From contig PS015171.1 of NCBI GenBank assembly GCA_048213135.1, positions 104,440 to 132,095 of the forward strand: DNA of 27,656 nt. The letters are read 5' to 3'. The position numbers were made by a program, and so were the translations under genes. Shown piece by piece: positions 1-11,899 of this stretch. Under the pieces are notes generated by a model. That model made no database searches, had not been told where the DNA came from, and saw nothing but the letters and a program-made list of their open reading frames with translations. How positions within the stretch are numbered: position 1 is the stretch's first letter; every line of letters begins with the position of its first letter. This stretch comes from Reclinomonas americana ATCC 50394 (taxonomy: Eukaryota; Jakobida; Jakobea; Jakobida).

Positions 1-293
1 GACACGGCGGCGGCAGCCAGTTGCGGAGCGCGAAGGAGACTGTTTGCACCTCCGCCGCCGCGAGATGCACTGCCACTGCCTGCAGCACTGGATGTGGGGA
101 GAGCAGAGCGAGTGGCGGCGGCGGCAGCGGCGGCCGAGGCCGCAGCCTGTGCATTCAGTGGCACATCCACGGAACCGCGGCGCACAAGAACCCCGCCACC
201 AAACGGCGTGGGAGTGACGCCGCCCAAGGCGCCGGTTCCACGGGGCGCAAGACCGCTACCACCGCCTTGAGTGGCGCCAAAGTGGACGCTCAT
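1..293 (-). CDS. N-terminal part of an unrecognised Gly/Ala-rich protein (runs off window)
   Basis: An ATG at 293 opens a frame that stays free of stops to the window edge, about 97 codons. It begins MSVHFGATQGGGSG, continues through FGGGVLVRRGSVDVPLNAQ, and then enters a poly-Ala run and a Gly/Ser-rich stretch. The bases are strongly GC-rich and the third positions look coding. No domain is recognisable; low-complexity N-termini of this kind occur in many regulatory or cytoskeletal proteins. The next gene upstream on the same strand ends at 380, which leaves 86 bases for a promoter. The gene continues beyond base 1, so its length and function cannot be told. Confidence is limited because the stretch is short, low in complexity and supported only by an open frame with a plausible start. 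Confidence 0.55.
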   Translation of the reverse strand, partial: MSVHFGATQGGGSGLAPRGTGALGGVTPTPFGGGVLVRRGSVDVPLNAQAAASAAAAAAATRSALPTSSAAGSGSASRGGGGANSLLRAPQLAAAAV

Positions 294-379
294 CCTCGGA
301 GCACAAAGTCGGCTGGCGGGAATGAATGAAGAATGTGTGGGACTGACTGAATGCACTTCAAGTTCGTTTTTCTTGTTTT

Positions 380-519
380 TCACTCGGCTGTGCCGGCGGT
401 GCGCTGGAATAATGGATCGCGTACGTACTTCTTGATGGTTACACAGTGCGACGAGTCGTACAGGTAGCAGGCAAAGTGGTAGCTGCCGGAGAGTGCGGAC
501 GTCGCGAGGCCCATGTTAC
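380..519 (-). CDS. C-terminal exon of an unrecognised protein, body lost in assembly gap
   Basis: Reading leftward out of the first gap, 45 codons end at a TGA (382-380). The peptide contains NMGLATSALSG, then YHFACYLYDSSHC and VTIKKYVRDPLFQ. Codon choice matches the other genes here, and the mixed hydrophobic/aromatic composition looks like a folded domain, not a chance frame. No family is recognised. The upstream exons lie in the 826-base gap (520-1345) or beyond it. Because the large plus-strand gene is already coding just after that gap, the two genes are probably divergent and their 5' ends sit in, or very near, the missing sequence. It is followed on the same strand by the gene starting at 293. 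Confidence 0.55.
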
Positions 520-1345
520 NNNNNNNNNNNNNNNNNNNNNNNNNNNNNNNNNNNNNNNNNNNNNNNNNNNNNNNNNNNNNNNNNNNNNNNNNNNNNNNNN
601 NNNNNNNNNNNNNNNNNNNNNNNNNNNNNNNNNNNNNNNNNNNNNNNNNNNNNNNNNNNNNNNNNNNNNNNNNNNNNNNNNNNNNNNNNNNNNNNNNNNN
701 NNNNNNNNNNNNNNNNNNNNNNNNNNNNNNNNNNNNNNNNNNNNNNNNNNNNNNNNNNNNNNNNNNNNNNNNNNNNNNNNNNNNNNNNNNNNNNNNNNNN
801 NNNNNNNNNNNNNNNNNNNNNNNNNNNNNNNNNNNNNNNNNNNNNNNNNNNNNNNNNNNNNNNNNNNNNNNNNNNNNNNNNNNNNNNNNNNNNNNNNNNN
901 NNNNNNNNNNNNNNNNNNNNNNNNNNNNNNNNNNNNNNNNNNNNNNNNNNNNNNNNNNNNNNNNNNNNNNNNNNNNNNNNNNNNNNNNNNNNNNNNNNNN
1001 NNNNNNNNNNNNNNNNNNNNNNNNNNNNNNNNNNNNNNNNNNNNNNNNNNNNNNNNNNNNNNNNNNNNNNNNNNNNNNNNNNNNNNNNNNNNNNNNNNNN
1101 NNNNNNNNNNNNNNNNNNNNNNNNNNNNNNNNNNNNNNNNNNNNNNNNNNNNNNNNNNNNNNNNNNNNNNNNNNNNNNNNNNNNNNNNNNNNNNNNNNNN
1201 NNNNNNNNNNNNNNNNNNNNNNNNNNNNNNNNNNNNNNNNNNNNNNNNNNNNNNNNNNNNNNNNNNNNNNNNNNNNNNNNNNNNNNNNNNNNNNNNNNNN
1301 NNNNNNNNNNNNNNNNNNNNNNNNNNNNNNNNNNNNNNNNNNNNN
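520..1345. other. Assembly gap (826 N)
   Basis: Unresolved sequence. It separates the C-terminus of a minus-strand gene from a plus-strand gene that is already in frame at 1347, so it should contain 5' exons and start codons of one or both genes and possibly a divergent promoter. Open frames drawn through the N run are meaningless. Confidence 0.99.
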
Positions 1346-4300
1346 ACTGTCATCGACCCCCGCCGGCGCTGGCGCCACTGGACCTCTCTCGCTCACGCTT
1401 TCCTACGATGATGGGAGGCGGCGACTTGGGCCGGATGGCGATGAAGACGACGAGGAGGACGACGATGATGATGATGATGACGACGATGAGGATGACTTGG
1501 ATGAGGATGATGATGGAGATGAGGAGGACACGGCGCAGATGGAGAGTGCGCGAGGTGTGGATGACGACGGTGGAGGCATTGGTGTTTCTCGGTACGTGCG
1601 TGTGTGTGTGCTTGTGCATGCCGTGCAAGGGAATGACAACTGAGATGCAATGCAGGCGGCGGTCGCGGTTGCGGCGCGCGGCGCGTCAGCCGTCGCTGCA
1701 GGAGTTGCCAGGGTTTGTGTTCGTAAAGTGCCGCGCAGGGTGCGTTCGACCTGACGCGGTCTCTTTCTGTGTCTGTGTGTGTGTTCCCCCGCGCGCAGTG
1801 TGCTGCCAATTCCGATGGAGTGGGAGATCGCATTCTACGCGCTGGCGCACTTGGTCTTCAAGCAGGGGGCGCTGGACGATGCGAATCGTGATCCAGTGAC
1901 CTTTATTCCGGAGAGTGCGGCCGCGGCAGTTCGCCTGGTTTCGTATGCCGCGATGGCTGAGAGCGTGTGTGAGTTGAGGTGACTGAAGAACTCGCGTCCA
2001 TTAGGGTCTGGCGCCCGGTACCTCCGACCCCAAGGCCAATCGACGACTTGAAGCCATTGCACGCGTGCTGGTGGAGGCGTTTGACGAGCAGGACGTGAGC
2101 AGCGACATGATCAAGGCGTTTGTGGACTCGTCAGCAGATCGCTCTGACGCGTTTGCCGAACTGCCGTTGCGTGTTGTGCTGCGACTCCACGTCTGCCTAC
2201 TCACTCACCCATTCACTTTCCACTGCCGCGCCTGCCTATTTTTGCAGTCGGATGGGAGATGAGGTCCGTGACCGCACTGGCAAGCTGGTGCAGCGCTACA
2301 AGTTCTTCCAGCCCCAGTGGCAGAGTGTGTTTGGTGCTGGCCATCGCGCACGCAACCTGGACGCTCTCAAGCAAGCCATTGTTCGCATGCGCACTGCATA
2401 CAACCGCTCTGGTGTGCACGATGTGTGCGATCCAGTTGTCTCGCCTGCTGTCGGTTCTCACTGATCGCTCGCCCTGCAGATCTGGCAGAGGAAATGGTGC
2501 GACGCCGATCCGACGATGCACGCATGCTGGAGCGCATTGACAAGGGACTCCGGCTGCGCTTGAGTCATCTGCTGAAGAAGGAGGTGTTCTTCTATCGGTG
2601 AGACATGCCCTTCTATCTATGTGCATGTTGCACTCGCACGTGGACTCATCAAGTCTGCAGCTACGTGTGGGTCAACGGAGCGCACTATTATTTGTGCTTG
2701 TGCGCCAAGAGCTTCTGCCTTGTGCGTGGCAAGCCGCTGCGCGACGTCGACAGCGTACTGTACGCACACATTACGCGTATCACGGAGGACGAAGAAGACA
2801 TGGGACTTGTGCAGCTGACCATCCAGAACCACGTTGCGCTGGCACTCGGTGTGCTCACAAGACCGTTGAGTGCATGCAATTCACACTCTGTGCGTGCACA
2901 GGACGACCTCTTTATCCAGGCGGACTGTCTTCGCGAGATCGTCACCGAGCTGTGTGTGCAGTGGAAGACCGACTACATGATGCGCAAGCGCGAGGTGAAG
3001 AACATTGCCGTGGAACGCGGCATCTGCCGCTTCCCACGTGGCCTCAAGCGCCCGTACGAGCAGTACGCATCGTTCATTACGCCGCCGTTTGGGTGCGTTG
3101 TGTGGGTGCGCTTGCAATGTTGGTGCACATGCGTGCTCACTCTGCGCGTGAGCAGCATGAGCCTCGTGCGCTTCGGTGTGGGTGAGCACACAAACCATTA
3201 CTTCTTTTTCAAGCCCGACAACTTCGTCTTCAATCAGCAACGCACGGATGCGATTCTTCGCCGACACCGCGATGAGGATCAGCAGCGGTTCGCCGAGAGG
3301 AAGCCACCGAAACATCGTGATCGTCAGTACCTGGCATTCCACAATGGTTTGCATTGTTGATGCACACAGGCGTGATTGTGTTGCTGACAAATCTGTGGCA
3401 GAGACGGAGACTCCACCAGTGGCGTTCCTCACGGTCGAAGTGAAGCCGCCCAAGGTCGTTCACTTTGTCAATCGCAGTGACAAGATTGTGTGTCGCCTGA
3501 AGGCCGAGACGCGAGCCAAGCGCGTGTTTGTTGCGTCCCAGTGCGCCGTCATGGCTGCACCCCCCTCCTGTGTCTCACTTCGAGGTGCAGAATGTGTTCG
3601 AGGACTTTGAGTCCATGCGGTCGCACTCGTACCGCAAGCGCGCAAATCTTTCGTGTGATCCCTCCACGTGGTACTGCCATGAGGTTCGTAAGAGAGGGAG
3701 AGAGCGGTTGTGCTTTGTATGTGCAGTGCTGTTGCTCAACGACGTCGGTGGTTTGTAGGTGCATCTCAAGTCGGGGAAGCGCTCAGTTGGCGTCATTTAC
3801 GCTCGTCGCAAGTGTTCGTCACCGTTATTTGTTTGTACCCCGTCTCCAATTGTTGCGTCGGCTAATGTCGCTATGTGTGTGTGCGCGCACAGTCATTCCG
3901 CCGGATGCCGACACATATCAGGACTTTGTGCTTGTGCTGGAGCAGAACCGCACCAGCGTGGACGGTAAGATGATGCGCGTGCGTGTGCCGCAGATCTATT
4001 CGTGATTGACCATGTTGGACACACTTTGGCAGCCTCCGTGAAGCAAACTCGAAAGGATTTGACTGGTTTGTTTTTGAATGTGCACACATGCACGTTGCCA
4101 CCGTGCACTGAGTGTTGGCGTTGTGTGCAGCTGAGCTGTGGGAGAAGATTCATCTGTATGACAAGCTCCACTATGACAGCAAACGCAGCTTCCAACAGCG
4201 TGTCCTCGATCCCATTGGTGAGCACATGAGCGCTATCAATTACCTCACAATCGTGTTTCACACTGTCTTCTGGGTGCAGACGGCAGTCAAAAAGTGCTCT

Positions 4301-7300
4301 TCAGTGATGAGATTGTTCGACCGCGGCGGCAGGACGACGGCGCGAACGGTTTGCACACAATTAGCATGACGCGTTACATGTGGACTCACGTCGAATGTTC
4401 CCCCTGGACAGCGGAGGAGGTGAATCAAGCGATTGTCATCACCAACTGGGGTGTGTATTTTGTGGAGCCAGCGTTTCAGGATTCACTGCGAGAGTCCTTC
4501 TCCTGGCATCATGTGCATCGTTGCGTCACTTCTTTCTCTCTAACTACGAAGTCGCGTTCTCACGGCAGTGCAGGCGTCGAGATTCACGACTTCACCACGG
4601 CGCCGTCGTCGGACGGCTTTATCCACGTGCCGGATCCCGACGTCATTGGCAATTCATCGCGCAGCAGTGTGACCAATGTCAACACGACGCCTTCAGAGCT
4701 CTTGCTCCGACCAGGACTGCTATACATGCGCCTTGTTCGCCTGGAGGTGCGTGCTGAGTCGTTTGCTCGTCATGGCCGCAGTCGTGTGTCACAGTGCTGG
4801 GCTGTTTGTGCTGCAGCGCGCGGCTGGCCATTCGAGTACATACATTGGTCCGCTGTTTGCCTGCGCCAACCGGAACACCCTTGTGCCGCTGGTGTGCCGC
4901 ATCATGAAGCTGCTCGTCAGTCGTCCGATCATGCCGTGGGTTGCGTTCGACCATCCTTTTGTTTGAGTTGTGGTAACGATGCCCGCTCGGAACTGACAGA
5001 CATTGGTGTGCAGACCTTCCAAGACGGCGTCCCTGTTGGCGATGTTGGTGGCCCCATGCAGCCCGGCGACACACATGGCACTCAACTGCGAGGCTCCGAG
5101 AGTCGAGTCGATCTCGACGTGGACCCCGTGGTGAATGCCATCGGCACCGAGTTGTCTACGGGTTCGTGAGTTTTTCGCGATATGTTTCCTCCTCTCCGCA
5201 CCAGCTAATGATGATAATGATGATGCACGCAGATGTATTCATGGCACCACTGCAAGAAATGTGTGACACCCTATCGCACTTCCCCATCGAGTTCCAGTAC
5301 GACTTGCTGCGCATGCGAGCCAAACTGGAGACCTTGGCATATCCTTTGTTCTTGAGCTTTTTTTGCTCGTTCCCCGCTCAGTGTGTATTGTCCTGTGACA
5401 CTTGACTCCACCTCTGGTTGTTTGCGTGCGCCACTGTTGACGTCCCGACGTTGGAGTGGGCAGACGTGCATTTGCAGATGCGACCGGTGCTGGAGACAAT
5501 TCGAGATCATCCCGACCCGCAAGCTCGCAGATTCCCAGGTGCAGTCGGTTGACTCAACTGCGCTGTCGTGCCTTGGCTCACCCCCTTGTGTGTGTGCGCC
5601 GCAGGACTGGAGTACGACGCCGAGCCAGAAACGCCAGCGCAGCGGTTGACCAGTCGTGATCGTGCCATGACTTTTTATCGCGCTGTGACGCAGCTCCTGG
5701 AGGAGACCAATCCCAACCTGGCCCGAGATTTCGAAAAGTTGAGCGCCCATGATGAGCAACATATCCTCCTCCTCTGCACGCCGATACTCACCTGTTATCT
5801 ACGCGCAGTGATGATCCTTCGCGACCCGTGGACGAGCGCAAGGCGCTGTGCTGGGTGCGCCGTGGCGCGACAGTGGCCGATGTGATTGAGCATCTGGAGA
5901 ACAATGTTGACTCGCCTGGTGAGAGCGGGGTGCTGCCACTGTGCGGAATGCCATTGATGAATTCGTTCACACGCCTTTGTTGCGCAAATGCAGAGGTGGC
6001 CACACCGAATCTGGTGATGCCTGAGAATGCTGGTACGTACCAGCTGGAGAGGGGGGGGGGGGGGCGGCTGCATCGTTCCACGCGTGCACTCATTGCTTGT
6101 GTGTGTTGCACAGACATCAATGAGGAAGAAGTTCGCTTGATGTACCCACCGAAGCGGGCTGTAGTCATCAACGACACTGTGGTGTACTTCAAGTTCTACT
6201 TCCGCCCGCGCAATTCTGCGCAACTGGCGCAAGGAGTTGCGTCGCTGATTGCGTTGACGGCCACCCTGTCGGTAACTACGCACGCTCATCCGTGCGTGTG
6301 TAACAGGACGATGTGCCGTACGACAGCCAGTACATCATTGTGCGAGTCGTCAACAAGTTGAACGTCGTTCTCAACGGCCCCATCCAGAGCGATGGGTTGC
6401 GTATCGGCGACGCACTGCCGTACGAACCCTCGTATCGCTATGTCTTCCGCTGGAAGGTCTGTTGTTTGTCGCCAGCTGGCGCGACTGTAGATCCGTGCTC
6501 AACTGTAGGTAGGTGCCACCGACGGCGCTTGCCCTGCCGTCCAAGTCGTACCGACTGGAGGTGCATCATCGTAACTTGACGCAGCACGCATACTCCGAGT
6601 ACTTCCCCATCGAGGTCTCCGAGGACTGGGAACGGTGGCGAGCAAGGCTCAGTGCCTACCTAGCCTCGTTCATCGATGGCGTTCTGGGCTGTCCGTGCTC
6701 CCTTGCCGACGTGGTGGGCGCGGTCATTCAGTACGAAGAGGAACTGGCCGGCCGCATGTCGCGCCTGGTGAACACGCTGCTGTTGGTTGGTGGAACTCAA
6801 AGTGGCTTCAGGAGAGAAGGAGGTACTCATTGCTTTGCTGCCACAGAAACCGTCGATTGCAGGTCTCGTGCACGGCGGCATGGCTGGTAGCCGTGGTGCG
6901 CTCATCGGTTCCACCGACTCCATACAGCGGCAGGGCACAGATTCGCGCTTCGCGGGTCGTGTTTCCACTGGTTCCATTCCAACGTGCGTGTTATGTGCTG
7001 TGTGGTTTCTATTGAATTGCGAGACTCATCATCATCATCATGTCGTTTTGTCGCAGGACCGTGACGGCAACTTCGTCGGGATCGCTACCAGTGGTGCAAG
7101 TTGTGGGCGAGGACGAGATTCACCAGGAATCGCAGCGCACAAAGGCATTGCTGAAGCAGGTATCATAATGCGCACGCACGCGGAATGTGCACGCTGCCGT
7201 CTTTGACACAGATGTGATACAGTTGCACGAGCTGCTGGATTACTTTATGCATCTGCGGCCAGTGGTTGGATCACTCGACATTATCACAGAGCACCCAAAG

Positions 7301-10300
7301 CTCGCCGATCGGGAGGGTTTGTGTTTGGCAGTCAGTGAGAACGCAAGGGCTGTCGTGATCATCGATTGACCTTTGAGATGTGTTGCCAGTGGCCACCATT
7401 CGCACGGCTGGTCCTGCGCAGCAGGCACTGCCACCACTCGAGGTCGCTGCCGGCGACTGGCTTCCAGGCATGGCGCCATCGTCTGTCGGCTCGCCAATGT
7501 CTGTCGATGTGCGTTGTCGATTGCTTGATGACTTGAAACATGGTCGAATGCTCACTGTTTTATTCGTGTAGGGTGCCGGTATCGGCGTTGGCTTTGGTGG
7601 TGGAGGGGGCGGTTTCGGTCACTCACAGCCGCCGCGTGGAGGAGTGCAGGAACCGAGTTCGTTTTTGGCCAATGTCACATCAGCAGCGGCGGCTCCTGTG
7701 AGTTTTCTTCCAGTTGTTGTTGTGATGGTAGCATATCGCACAGTGCTTATGGTGGATGGATATATCGTGCAGGGCTTTGGTGACGAAAGCGGCTCCGCAG
7801 CTGGCCGTGTGATGCGTGATGTGGCGCTGTCGCACGCTTCTGGCGCCGCGCCAAGCCTGGAAGTGGCGGATCCGTATCGTGTGGGTCGCGAGGCTGGTGC
7901 AGTGGCGTTTGCAGAGACCAGCGAAGCGCTGTGGCTGCTGGAGAAACGTTGAGCGTCGCCGAGTGCACACACACACAGACACAAATGACTGCATGATGCT
8001 GACTCTGATCACAGGTCTTCCGGTTCCGTCTGGCGGCCTTGCTGGTGATCGCAGCGGTACGCATCGCGAGGCTCGACCACGCGTCACCACGGCCTTTGTC
8101 GGAGAGGCGTTCAGTTATCAGATGATGCCCTTGCGACAGCGGGTGAGATGCATGTTGCGACTCTCACGCACGTGCATGCCGAGTGCTCACTGCTGAACAT
8201 CCTAAGTTCCGTCGCGTCACTGAGCGACGCACCGAGCTGTTAGACGCCGACGAGGTTCGGTTCAAGGAGGAGCGCGGCCAGGTGGACTACCCGATCCTCG
8301 AGTACCGACCAGATCACTATCCACTTCGCGTGGAGAAGCTCGTCCGTTTCGCCTTCAACGAGCACGTATTCCTTGCGCTGTTGGACGCCAAGTATTTCGA
8401 GTACGTGTTCCGCGTACGACCCGGTGAGAATGAGCAGGGTGAAGGGGAAAGTGAATCGGTGTGGTTACTGACGTGTGTGTTGTCGCAGACTCCGACCCGG
8501 ATCTCATGCGCTTGGCGCAGCTGGAGGACGTGCTCAAGGCCGCTCGACCGCAACCTGATCTGGCCACAGTTGTTCGCTTGCGCCGACGCAGTGAGCGACA
8601 GTGTCGCATGTTACGGAGACACCGAATGCTGATGATAGATAACAGAGCACTGAATCATTAGCTCTTCTGTGCAGGTTTGTCGGCTTCTTCATGCAGATTC
8701 TGCAGCAGCCGCTGCTGTCGGATCAGTTGGTGGCTGTTGTGTGCCAGTACCTTGCTGCATGGGTCACCAAGCGCTACTACATTCACCAGATCATGGCCTA
8801 CTCGCACGAATGCATCACAACACTCCTTCGATTGTTCCCGGTACGCATGTGCGTACTCCTCTGATGTTTGTCCGTGTTTCGCCAACGGCGATTGTTGCAT
8901 GCGGCAGGGTTCCGACTTGTCAGTCGGACATGCGCACAAGGACGAGACAGCATTGATCACAGTAACCACCATGCTGATCAATCTCACGGCCACACCCGCT
9001 GCCGGCAACCGTGGTACGTACACACTGTCGCGGAGACTTGAGTGCCACTGTTGTTGTTCTTCTTGTTTGTCATCGTTATCACACCATGCAGACATCTTGG
9101 CTCGCTCGCGAGGAACAACGGTCTGTGTGTCGGTCACTTTATCGATGGCCTTCTTTTTAGTAGTCTGTGCTCACTCTTGGCAACACAGGACGCACACAGC
9201 AGCCACACCGGCGATCATCTGGAGAGCGTACAAGAGGTTGCTCGTCGAAATATCTTCTTCCACGTTGCGTCTCTTCGGTAATCCGTCGTCGTTGTCATCC
9301 ATTTGTTAACAATTCGTCTCTGTCTGCAGTTGCGGCTCCTGCGACCGTTGATCAACCGGCTGTCGAAGCGAGATGTCCGGCTGTCGGCATACCTTACCAA
9401 GCTCTTTGGCAACATTGTCAGCAACCCCGAGTCTCCCACGCGACCACTGCTGCTGCATCACGCTCGTGCGTCCACTGTGTCTGATCACCCACGGTGCACT
9501 GATGATTACCGTCAAGTTTTTCTCACCGTATTGTGTGTCAGGTCTCACGGAGAAACTGATTGCGTTGCTGGAGCCATCGCAATTCCCAACAAAGTCCAAG
9601 GAAGACATGTGGGACGCGGCGGCAAACTGTTTGTGGTGCGTACTGCACTCTTTTCGTTTGTTTGCATGTTCCACTAAAAACTGCGTAGGAAAATGTGCCG
9701 TGCCGTCGACGACGTGCGCATGGCCGTGGTCAAGGACACCAGTGCTGTGCCGTACCTCACTCGGCTCCTGGCGCAGCGCTGCCCCAGTGACACCATGCGC
9801 TTGCAGAAGACCGTGCGTCAATGGAACAGTGCTTTGCATGGTGGTGCATTCCGTCCCTCATGCGCAGCTCTTTGCCAGGTGGCGGGCACGTTGATGCATC
9901 TGTGCAAGAAGCCGGTGGTCACCGAAGACGGTCCAAACAAACAGGCCGAGGACGTGTGTCTGATGGCGCAAAACAAGGCACGCAAAGCCAACGCAGTGGC
10001 CTACCTGCTGGAGAACTTGAGGGTTTGTCTGGTGATCATCACAGTTGTTTGTTTCAGTGGACTGATTCACGATTGACAGGCGGCAAACACATCGCTCACG
10101 GACGCGGCCAACCCGCGAGAAGAGGCCGTGCAGCAGATGCTGAGTAGCATGACCAGTTTTGTCGGTAAGTCTCACTTTTGCAGCATTGGTTCTTCATTGC
10201 AAGTCTCACCCCTTTTTTGCGTACAGCGTGTCTTCTGGCCTTGAGCGACAACCGTGAGTGTGTGGCACACATGTGCTCGTCGGCCTCGCCGACACGCGAG

Positions 10301-10501
10301 CTGCTGTCACAAATAAGAACGAAGCAACAACGCATGCGGGACAGCTACGACACCGAAGAGCCCGTTATCCAGTTTTGGAGGTACCTCACGGCACTGGATG
10401 TGAAGCTGCAGCGGGAGGATGATCGACAGCGACGAGAGGCGACTGGTGTATCATCGCATGCGTCAGTGGCCAGTGCAGCGGTCGCATCTGCGCCTGTCTG
10501 A
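1346..10501 (+). CDS. Very large intron-rich protein with acidic tract, PH/TH1-like module and C-terminal ARM/HEAT-like region (5' end missing)
   Basis: Some 35 exons joined by short GT-AG introns give one continuous frame from the gap edge to the TGA at 10499-10501, roughly 2,300-2,400 residues. In order I see: an Asp/Glu tract (about 1440-1545); a globular stretch (1799-2165, containing PMEWEIAFYALAHLVFKQ); a PH-like module (2661-3060) of the myosin TH1 type, with ITRITEDEEDMGLVQLTI and DDLFIQADCLREIVTELC; beta-rich segments (3180-7100, for example HLKSGKRSVGVIYARRK and YIIVRVVNKLNVVLNGPIQ); a Gly/Ala-rich linker (7380-7900); and a helical repeat region (8180-10420) with ARM/HEAT character, for example LLSDQLVAVVCQYLAAWVTK and LITVTTMLINLTATP. 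Example introns whose phases close are 3965-4032, 4066-4130, 7160-7222, 8601-8674 and 9264-9329. The start codon lies in the gap or further upstream. I know no named protein with this whole order. A scaffold with membrane- or actin-linked binding is inference only. A few donor choices (near 2166, 3548 and 6236) remain uncertain. Confidence 0.82.
1440..1545 (+). repeat. Coding (GAT/GAC/GAG)n acidic tract
   Basis: An imperfect trinucleotide run encodes about 30 Asp and Glu residues in the first visible exon of the large gene. It probably forms a disordered, highly negative segment. The opposite strand reads as poly-Ser or poly-His, giving spurious open frames there. Confidence 0.85.
2661..3060 (+). 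other. PH-like (myosin TH1-like) module in the large gene
   Basis: Two exons, joined across an intron ending in a CAG at about 2899-2901, encode the strand-turn-strand start VWVNGAHYYLC, then RGKPLRDVDSVLYAHITRIT, a run of beta strands, and the amphipathic closing helix CLREIVTELCVQWKTDYMM. This order (display strand, basic loop, two strands, C-terminal helix) is that of TH1/PH-like lipid-binding folds. It is a weak family match by eye; a structure prediction would settle it. Confidence 0.45.
8180..10420 (+). other. Armadillo/HEAT-like helical repeats in the large gene
   Basis: The exons of this stretch encode successive amphipathic helix pairs with hydrophobic spacing typical of ARM/HEAT solenoids: KLVRFAFNEHVFLALL, FFMQILQQPLLSDQLVAVV, HECITTLLRLFP, LINRLSKRDVRLSAYLTKLF and VAYLLENLR. 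The end of the protein is charged and then Ala/Ser-rich. Repeat boundaries cannot be fixed by eye. Confidence 0.5.
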
Positions 10502-10545
10502 CGGGATGTAGTACAACGAAAAGGTGCTTCTTTTTTATCACAAGT

Positions 10546-11874
10546 TCATCGTCTGCCTCGAAAAGGTGCACGACGCTTCTGTCGCTGCAGCTCGCGATCT
10601 TCGGCGACAGCCTTTTGGAGGTCGAACTCAAAGGCATCGCACTCGACGACGGGAGGCACCTGATCACTGCTGATCGGGGTCAGCACGCAGCAGCCTCAGT
10701 GACAGCGAAAACACACGAGCATGCAACTGATGCAGTTGAGGATCGTGACGGGTCGCCTTGTCCGGCGTCGGGAGCTGCACAATGGCGGAGAGTGCATCGC
10801 CAACAGTCGACGAATGCGACTGACAGTCGGACTCAAACACGAGATCGTTGTGCCAGCTGGGGGTGCCTTCACCTTCGGATCCACACAGCGTCACCCCTTC
10901 CGGCCCGAAATCATCCAACGAAAGAGCTCCTTCGTAGACATCCGAAGCCTCCTCACACGCCAAGTCCACGTCGCTTGAGATGTCGTCAACAGTATCGTCG
11001 TCCAACACGTGGGTGGGACCGCGACCGGCCAGCTGGTACAAAGCTTGCGAGGCCTCCTGCTCCACAAGTGTCAGCATTTTTCGTTNNNNNNNNNNNNNNN
11101 NNNNNNNNNNNNNNNNNNNNNNNNNNNNNNNNNNNNNNNNNNNNNNNNNNNNNNNNNNNNNNNNNNNNNNNNNNNNNNNNNNNNNNNNNNNNNNNNNNNN
11201 NNNNNNNNNNNNNNNNNNNNNNNNNNNNNNNNNNNNNNNNNNNNNNNNNNNNNNNNNNNNNNNNNNNNNNNNNNNNNNNNNNNNNNNNNNNNNNNNNNNN
11301 NNNNNNNNNNNNNNNNNNNNNNNNNNNNNNNNNNNNNNNNNNNNNNNNNNNNNNNNNNNNNNNNNNNNNNNNNNNNNNNNNNNNNNNNNNNNNNNNNNNN
11401 NNNNNNNNNNNNNNNNNNNNNNNNNNNNNNNNNNNNNNNNNNNNNTGTCCACCAGCGGGTAATCCATGGTGTCACACAGGGGCTCCACAATGCTGCACAA
11501 GAGACGGACTTCTCGGCTGGTCAACTGCCAGGCGCCGCCAAGATCACCACAAAGCCGGACAACTTGACCTAATTGAAGTGATGGACCAATTCGTTCAATC
11601 GACCAATTTTCCCGAGCATGCACACTGCGATCAATTCACCTGGCATCAGTCGAGTGCCCAGCGCACGATGGACCACGCAGCAGGCGTTGACGTGGTGTCC
11701 GGTGCGGCGGAATAAAATGGAGACGTCGAATGAGTCGGCAAATATCGATGTTGAGTTTCGACGAATGTGTGCTTCTGCTTGTCGGTGGTAATCGGTGGAG
11801 GACACTGAAACATGTGCCATGACAGCGCACAGTTCGCCTGCGGCAGCCTCCTCACTTTCGACTTCTCTCCACAT
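10546..11874 (-). CDS. Unrecognised small gene (about 273-291 residues), one intron hidden by a gap
   Basis: The exons are 11874-11604, 11568-11446, [gap], 11085-10728 and 10669-10546; frames close across all joins if the gap holds only an intron. The first ATG is at 11874; a second in-frame ATG at 11820 (MAHVSVSSTDYHRQAEAHI) gives 273 residues. The middle contains LGKIGQVVRLCGDLGGAWQL and a helix-rich stretch; the C-terminal third is acidic (THVLDDDTVDDISSD); the end is charged (DLQKAVAEDRELQRQKRR). No family is recognised. The last intron uses a GTTGCA donor and a tandem CAGCAG acceptor. The gene is convergent with the large gene, whose stop lies only 44 bases away, and its first ATG lies 25 bases after the stop of the FAD dehydrogenase. 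The exact start is therefore uncertain. Confidence 0.65.
11086..11445. other. Assembly gap (360 N), apparently an intron
   Basis: The flanking exons of the small minus-strand gene abut the N run and join in phase: one base on the left-hand exon and two on the right complete a Lys codon, so no coding sequence need be missing. Confidence 0.9.
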
Positions 11875-11899
11875 CTGGCGTGGTGTTCGTTTCGTTTTA

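Noticed and set aside
1350-1833. Minus-strand frames of poly-Ser, poly-Ile or poly-His opposite the acidic tract
   Set aside because: They are the antisense of the GAT/GAC repeat in a well-supported plus-strand exon.
380-1899. Long open frames running through the first N gap on both strands
   Set aside because: They are continuous only because N codons cannot be stops. Only the conserved-looking ends on each side were kept.
7030-7047. Run of CAT codons (His tract) in an open frame
   Set aside because: It falls in an intron of the large gene (donor near 6985, acceptor CAG at 7054-7056); the frame is not used.
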